A DNA stretch of 11,403 nt from Zygnema cylindricum (Eukaryota > Streptophyta > Zygnematophyceae > Zygnematales > Zygnemataceae). The notes under the pieces were generated by a model that saw only the letters and a list, made by a program, of their open reading frames with translations, was not told the DNA's origin and searched no databases. Positions within the stretch are counted from its first letter, which is position 1. Every line of letters begins with the position of its first letter. A program made the translations under genes and the position numbers. This document shows positions 5,993 to 11,403 of the stretch, piece by piece. Location of the stretch: positions 206,916 through 218,318 of the forward strand of contig JBBHKE010001871.1 in assembly GCA_037447655.1 (NCBI GenBank). Reading direction: 5' to 3'.

Positions 5993-7280
5993 TTTTTAAC
6001 TATTTTTGTGAGCGTTAACAATGTTAAGAGTTTCTTACCACTATTGTTGTTAGAGAAAACTCAAACTAGAGTTACAAACATGGTTTTGAGTTTATTTTCC
6101 ATCTTTTTGAGGCGATGAACAATAAACGATGTTTATTACAAATATATTTGTTAGCACAAACTCAAATTTGTGTTAAAGTCATGGATTAGGGTTTTTTTTA
6201 ACTATTTTTGTGAGCGTTAATAATGTAAAGAGTTTTTTACCACTATTGTTGTAAGCGAAAACTCAAAATTGAGTTACAAACATGGTTTTGAGTTTATTTT
6301 CCCTCTTTTTGTGGCAACGAACAATAAACAATGTTTATTACAAATATATTTGTTAGCACAAACTCAAATTTGTGTTAGAAACATGGTTTTGGGTTTTTTT
6401 TAACTATTTTTGTGAGCGTCAACAATGTAAAGAGTTTCTTACCACTATTGTTGTTAGCGAAAACACAAACTTGAGTTACAAACATGGTTCGGAGTTTGTT
6501 TTACATCTTTTTGTGACCACGAACAATAAACGATGTTTATTACAAATATATTTGTTAGCACAAACTCAAATTTGTGTTAGAAACATGGTTTAGGGTTTTT
6601 TTTTAACTCTTTTTGTGAGCGTTAACAATGTAAAGAGTTTCTTACCACTATTGTTGTTAGCGAAAACACAAACTTGAGTTACAAACATAGTTCGGAGTTT
6701 ATTTTACATCATTTTGTGACCGCAAACAATAAACGATGTTTATTACAAATATATTTGTTAGCACAAACTCAAATTTGTGTTAGAAACATGGTTTAGGGTT
6801 TTTTTTAACTATTTTTGTGAGCGTTAACAATGTAAAGAGTTTCTTACCACTATTGTTGTTAGCGAAAACACAAACTTGAGTTACAAACATGGTTTTGAGT
6901 TTATTTTCCTTTTTTTTGAGGCGACGAACAATAAACGATGTTTATTACAAATATATTTGTTAGCACAAACTCAAATTTGTGTTAAAAACATGGTTTAGGG
7001 TTTTTTTTAACTATTTTTGTTAGCGTTAACAATGTAAAGAGTTTCTTACCACTATTGTTGTTAGAGAAAACACAAACTTGAGTTACAAACATGGTTCTGA
7101 GTTTATTTTCCCTCTTTTTGAGGCGACGAACAATAAACGATGTTTATTACAAGTATATTTGTTAGCACAAACTCAAATTTGTGTTAGAAACATGGTTTAG
7201 GGTTTTTTTTAACTATTTTTGTGAGCGTTAACAATGTAAAGAGTTTCTTACCACTATTGTTGTTAGCGAAAACACAAACT

Positions 7281-7297
7281 AGTAAGGTAACAAACAC
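7281..7297. other. Junction between the two satellite arrays
   Basis: Similarity to the 202-bp unit stops after 'gcgaaaacacaaact' (7280). After a short AGTAAGGTAACAAACAC bridge, the first 40-bp unit begins at 7298 with CTTAGCATTAACAAGAATTG. The bridge resembles both families, so the exact crossover cannot be placed. Confidence 0.6.
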
Positions 7298-8890
7298 TTA
7301 GCATTAACAAGAATTGTTACCTAAATTACACAAATTGTTAGCGATACCAAGAATTCTTACCTAAATTACACAAACAGTTAGCGATAACAAGAATTGTTAC
7401 CTAAAATACACAAACAGTAAGCGATAACAAGAATTGTTACCTAAATTACACAAATAGTTAGCGATAACAAGAATTGTTACCTGAATTACACAAATTGTTA
7501 GTGATAACAAGAATTATAACCTAAATTACGCAGCATTTAGCGATAACAAGAATGGTTACCTAAATTACACAAATTGTTAGCGATAACAAGATTTGTTACC
7601 TTAATTACACAAATTGTCAGCATTAACAAGAATTGTTACCTAAATTACAGAAATTGTTAGCGATAACAAGAATTGTAACCTAATTTACAAAAACATTTAG
7701 GGATAAGAAGAATTGTTACCGAAATTATAAAAACAGTTAGTGATAACAAGAATTAATACCTAAATTACACAAACAGTTAGCGATCACAAGAATTGTTACC
7801 TAAATAACAAAATGCAGTTAGCGATAACAAGAATTGTTACCTAAACTACACAAACGGTTAGCGATAAATGGAATTGTTACCTAAATCACCAAAACAATTA
7901 GCGATAACAAGAATATTCACCTAAATTACACAAACAGTTAGCAATAACAAGAATTGTTACCTAAATAACACAAATTGTTAGCGATACGAAGAATTCTAAC
8001 CTAAATTACAAAATCAGTTAGCGATAACAAGAACTGTCACCTAATATACACAAACAGTTACTGATAACAAGAATTGTTACCTAAATTACACAAATTGTTA
8101 ATAACAAGATTTGTTACCTTAACTACACAAACTAATAGCATTAACAAGAATTGTTACCTAAATTACACAAACAGTTAGCGATAACAAGAATTGTTACCTA
8201 AATAACACAAACTATTAGCGATAACAAGAATTGTTACCTAAATTACACATAGAGTTAACAATAACAAGAATTGTTACCTAAATTTTTTAAAGTGTTAGCG
8301 AAAACAAGAATTGTAACCTAAATTACACTAACAGTTAGCGATAACAATAATTATTAGCGATAACAAGAATTGTTACTTAAATTACAAAATGCAGTTAGTG
8401 ATAACAAGAATTGTAACCTAAATTACACAAATTGTTAGCGATAGCAAGAATTGTAACCTAAATTACACAAATTGTTAGCATTAACAAGAATTGTTACCTA
8501 AATCACAAAAACAATTAGCGATAAAAGAATTGTTACCTAAATTACACAAACAGTTAGTAATAACAAGAATTGTTACCTAAATTACACAAATTGTTAGCGA
8601 TACCAAGAATAGTTACCTAAATTACACAAACAGTTAGCGATAACAAAATGGTTACCTAATTTACACAAATAGTTAGCGATTATAAGAATTGTTACCTAAA
8701 TTACACAAACAGTAAGCGATAACAAGAATTGTTACCTAAATTACAAAAACAATTAGCGATAACAAGAATGTACCCAAAATTACACAAATTGTTAGCATTA
8801 ACAAGAATTGTTACCTAAATTACACAAACAGTAAGCGATAACAAGAATTATTACCTTAATTACAAAAACTGTTTGCGATTATAAAAATTG

Positions 8891-9058
8891 TTACCTAAAT
8901 TACACAAACAGTTACGATAACAATAATTGTTACCTAAATTACACAAACAGTTAGCAATAACAAGAATATTAACCTTAATTACACAAATCGTTAGCATTAA
9001 CAATAATTGTTACCTAAATTATAAAAATAATTAGCGATAACAAGAATTGTTACCTAAA
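8891..9058. repeat. Multi-unit block duplicated within the 40-bp array (copy 1)
   Basis: This 168-bp block matches 10881-11048 without gaps at a constant offset of 1990 bp, with about 9 differences by hand count. Shared rare markers are GTTACGATAA (one base missing), CAATAATTGT, TTAGCAATAA, and ATAAAAATAATTAGCG, in the same order. It marks a multi-unit duplication or conversion inside the array. Confidence 0.75.
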
Positions 9059-10880
9059 TGACACAAACTGTTAGCCTTAACAAGAATTGTTACCCTAAAT
9101 TATAAAAAAAGTTAGGGATAACAAGAATTGTTACTTTAATTACACAAACAGTTAGCGATAACAAGAATTGTTATCTAAATTACAAAAATAGTTAGCGACA
9201 ACAAGAATTTTTACCTAAATTACACAAACACTTAGCGATAACAAGAATTATAACCTAAATAACATAAATTATTAGCATTAACAAGAATTGTTATCTAAAT
9301 TAGAAAAATACTTAGCGATACAAGAATTGTTACCTTAATAGCAAAAACAGTTAGCGATAACAAGATTGTTACCTTAATTACACAAACAGTTACGATAACA
9401 AGAATTGTTACCTAAATTACACAACAGTAAGCGATAACAAGAAATGTTACCTAAATTACACAAACAGTTAGCGATAACACTAATTGTCACCTAAATTACA
9501 CAAACTGTTAGCGATAACAATAATTGCTGCCTAAATTACACAAACTCTTACTGATAACAAGAATTGTAACCTAAATTACACAAATTGTTAGCATTAACAA
9601 GAATTGTCACCTAAATTACAAAATAGGTAGCAATGACAAGATTTGTTACCTAAATTACAAAAACATTTAGCGATGACAAGAATTATTACCTAAATTACAA
9701 GAACATTTAGCGATAACAACAATTGTTACCTAAATTACACAAACTGTGAGGGATAACAAGAAGTGTTACCTAAATTACAAAAACAATTAGCGATAACAAG
9801 AATTGTCACCTATATTACACAAACTGTTAGGGATAATTAGAATTGTTAACTAAATTACACAAGTAGTTAGCGATAACAAAAATTGTTACCTTAATTACCC
9901 AAACAGTTAGTGATAACAAGAATTGTTACCTAAATTACACAAACAGTTAGTTATAACAAGAATTGTTACCTACATTACACAAATTGTTAGCGATAACAAA
10001 AATTGTTACCTAAATTACACAAACAGTTAGCGTTAACATGAATTGTTACCTAAATTGCACAAATTGTTAGCGATAGCAAAAATTGTTACCTTTATTACAC
10101 AAACAGTAAGCAATAACAATAATTTATACCTATAAAACAAAAATTGTTAGCGATAACAAGAATTGTTACCTAAATTACACAAACAGTTAGCGACAACAAA
10201 AATTGTCACCTAAATTACACAAAAAGTTAGCAATAACAATAATTGTTACCTAAATGAAACAAGTTGTTAGTAATAACAAGAATTGTAACCTAAATTACAC
10301 AAATTGTTAGCATTAACAAGAATTGTTACCTAAATTACAAAAAATAGTTAGCGATAACAAAAATTGTTACCTAAATTACACAAACATTTAGCGATATCAA
10401 GAATTGATACCTAAATTACACAAATTGTTAGCGATAACAAGAAATGTTACCTAAATTACAAAAATGAGTTATGGCAAGAATTGTTACCAAATTACAAAAA
10501 CAATTTACATAACAAAATTTGTGACCTAAATTCGAACAGCTTAGCTTATAGCCAAGAGTTGTTACCTAAATTACAAGAATAGTCAGCGATAATAAAAATT
10601 CTTACCTAAATTACACAAACAGTAATCGATAACAAGAATTGTTACCTAAATTACAAAAACTATTAGCGAAAACAAGAATTATAACCTAAATTACACAAAT
10701 TATTAGCATTAACAAAAATTGTTATCTAAATTACAAAAATAGTAAGCAATATAAGAATTGTGACCTTAATTACAAAAACAGTTAGCGATAACAAAAATTG
10801 TTACCTTAATTACACAAACAGTTTGCGATAACAAGAATTGTTATCTAAATTACAAAAATAGTTAGCGATAACAAGAATTC

Positions 10881-11048
10881 TAACCTAAATTACATAAACA
10901 GTTACGATAACAATAATTGTTAACTAAATTACACAAATAGTTAGCAATAACAAGAATTTTAACCTAAATTACACAAATTGTTAGCATTAACTAGAATTGT
11001 TACCTAAATTATAAAAATAATTAGCGATAACAAGAATTGTTACCTAAA
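10881..11048. repeat. Multi-unit block duplicated within the 40-bp array (copy 2)
   Basis: This is the second copy of the block at 8891-9058, with the same string of rare variants. It forms the right end of the array, so the array boundary coincides with the end of a duplicated block. Confidence 0.75.
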
Positions 11049-11403
11049 GAATTGACCTTATCAGTTGACAAATCTGTGAGTGAAAATTGCTTACAAGAAA
11101 GTTTGTTAACTAAAGCAAGAGGAGTTAAAAAGAGATGGACACTTAGAAGCAGAAACTAGAAGAAAGGTGGCCATGAAAATTGGTGAACAAGGAGAAAAAC
11201 AAAGAAAAAATGCTTAAAATTGGAGTGAGAAAAGAAGTTTGTGGGATTGAAAAATGTAATAGAAATGGAAAAGCTAAAAGAGTGCAGCTGAAAAGAAGAA
11301 GAATCAAAATTAAAATTGCTCAGATGAAAGAGGTTGATGGAAGTAGCAAATCCATGGAGAAAAACATAAAGGTGAAACAGAAAACTAGTATTTGTGACTT
11401 TAA
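11049..11403. other. Purine-rich unique sequence at the right edge, no recognised gene
   Basis: The repeat stops and the plus strand becomes strongly A/G-rich. No known domain was recognised. A frame from about 11029 to 11161 ends in a basic KARGVKKRWTLRSRN stretch, starts inside the repeat and lacks an ATG. Another frame is open from about 11176 to the window edge, with a first ATG at 11210. It encodes at least 64 residues rich in Lys/Arg (for example KRVQLKRRRIKIKI) and no stop before the end. A GTGAGT at 11081-11086 could be a splice donor. This could be a gene edge, a decayed transposon or simply purine-rich DNA. Confidence 0.35.
11210..11403 (+). CDS. Possible partial open frame, lysine/arginine-rich, unknown
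   Basis: The frame begins at ATG 11210 and is open to the window end, 64 codons. The residues are highly basic with no recognised motif, membrane segment or signal peptide. Open frames of this length are expected in A/G-rich DNA, because TAA/TAG/TGA need a T and T is scarce here. A parallel frame in the same area is also open for about 35 codons. I treat it as a weak candidate only; it could be the first exon or a remnant of a gene lying to the right. Confidence 0.15.
   Translation, partial: MLKIGVRKEVCGIEKCNRNGKAKRVQLKRRRIKIKIAQMKEVDGSSKSMEKNIKVKQKTSICDF

Larger units (their letters stand above)
5880..7280. repeat. Satellite array of 202-bp dimeric units
   Basis: There are seven tandem units starting at about 5880, 6082, 6284, 6486, 6689, 6891 and 7093. 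The spacing is 202 bp (once 203), and the last unit is cut at about 7280. Each unit is two 101-bp monomers. Monomer A begins TGAGTTTATTTTCC; monomer B begins AGGGTTTTTTTTAACT. Both end AACATGGTTT. They align gap-free with about 73 of 101 positions equal, while like monomers in different units are far closer. Monomer A carries the dyad AATAAAC-GAT-GTTTATT. Monomer B carries AACTCAA-AC-TTGAGTT in its early units. Short open frames here are by-products of the repeat and not genes. Confidence 0.95.
7298..11048. repeat. 40-bp minisatellite array, about 94 units
   Basis: This is a tandem repeat with a 40-bp consensus that begins GTTAGCGATAACAAGAATTG and continues TTACCTAAATTACACAAACA. The array covers about 3.75 kb. 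Units vary by point changes and 1-4 base indels. The commonest variants are ACAAACAG versus ACAAATTG before GTTAGCG, GCATTAAC versus GCGATAAC, and TACAAAAAC versus TACACAAAC. There are no spacers, so it is not CRISPR-like. The period is not a multiple of three and stops occur in all frames, so it is not protein coding. Each unit contains the dyad TAACAA-GAA-TTGTTA and the dyad GTTA-GCGA-TAAC. The array ends sharply at 11048. Confidence 0.97.

Noticed and set aside
6372-6593. Open frame of 73 codons in the 202-bp array
   Set aside because: It is produced by the repeat itself. Most units break it, and it has no support as a protein.
5984-7205. Interstitial telomere tract
   Set aside because: TTTAGGG appears only once per 202-bp unit and is not tandem, so it is at most a telo-box.
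7298-11048. CRISPR-like array of short repeats
   Set aside because: The 40-bp units are head to tail with no unique spacers and diverge from each other. No cas genes are present and the context is eukaryotic.

Overview
The window is eukaryotic nuclear DNA, AT-rich and dominated by repeats. It is most likely from a plant, but this is a weak inference. It rests on a Ty1/copia element, a primer-binding site that fits the plant form of initiator tRNA-Met by one base more than the animal form (tRNA sequences recalled, not checked), and plant telo-box motifs in a satellite. No intact host gene is visible, and no bacterial-type operon, CRISPR array or tRNA/rRNA gene.

Layout. Positions 1-77 are the tail of a satellite unit that continues to the left of the window. 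Positions 78-5879 are one complete but dead Ty1/copia LTR retrotransposon on the minus strand. Its LTRs are at 78-954 and 5000-5879, and it is flanked by the 5-bp target-site duplication GGTTT (73-77 and 5880-5884). Reading leftward along the minus strand there are: the 5' LTR, a primer-binding site (4986-4999), gag with a damaged zinc knuckle, protease, integrase, reverse transcriptase, RNase H, a polypurine tract (955-973) and the 3' LTR. The coding region is broken by at least seven nonsense codons and about six frame changes, so it makes no polyprotein.

Positions 5880-7280 are the satellite the element landed in: seven tandem 202-bp units. Each unit is a dimer of two 101-bp monomers that align without gaps at roughly 72% identity, so this is a higher-order repeat. 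Positions 7298-11048 are a second tandem array of about 94 units of 40 bp. It shares a motif core (GTTAGCGAWAAC followed by a TTG..TTAC block) with the neighbouring 101-bp monomer, so the two satellites are probably related. Positions 11049-11403 are a purine-rich, non-repetitive edge with short Lys/Arg-rich open frames and no recognisable gene.

The most interesting points are these. The PBS matches the anticodon stem-loop of initiator tRNA-Met (half-tRNA priming as in Drosophila copia) and also contains the only in-frame gag ATG. The LTR ends are non-canonical (5'-TA...CA-3'). The two adjacent satellites show shared ancestry, higher-order structure and regularly placed dyad symmetries. I found no convincing new enzymatic or defence system.
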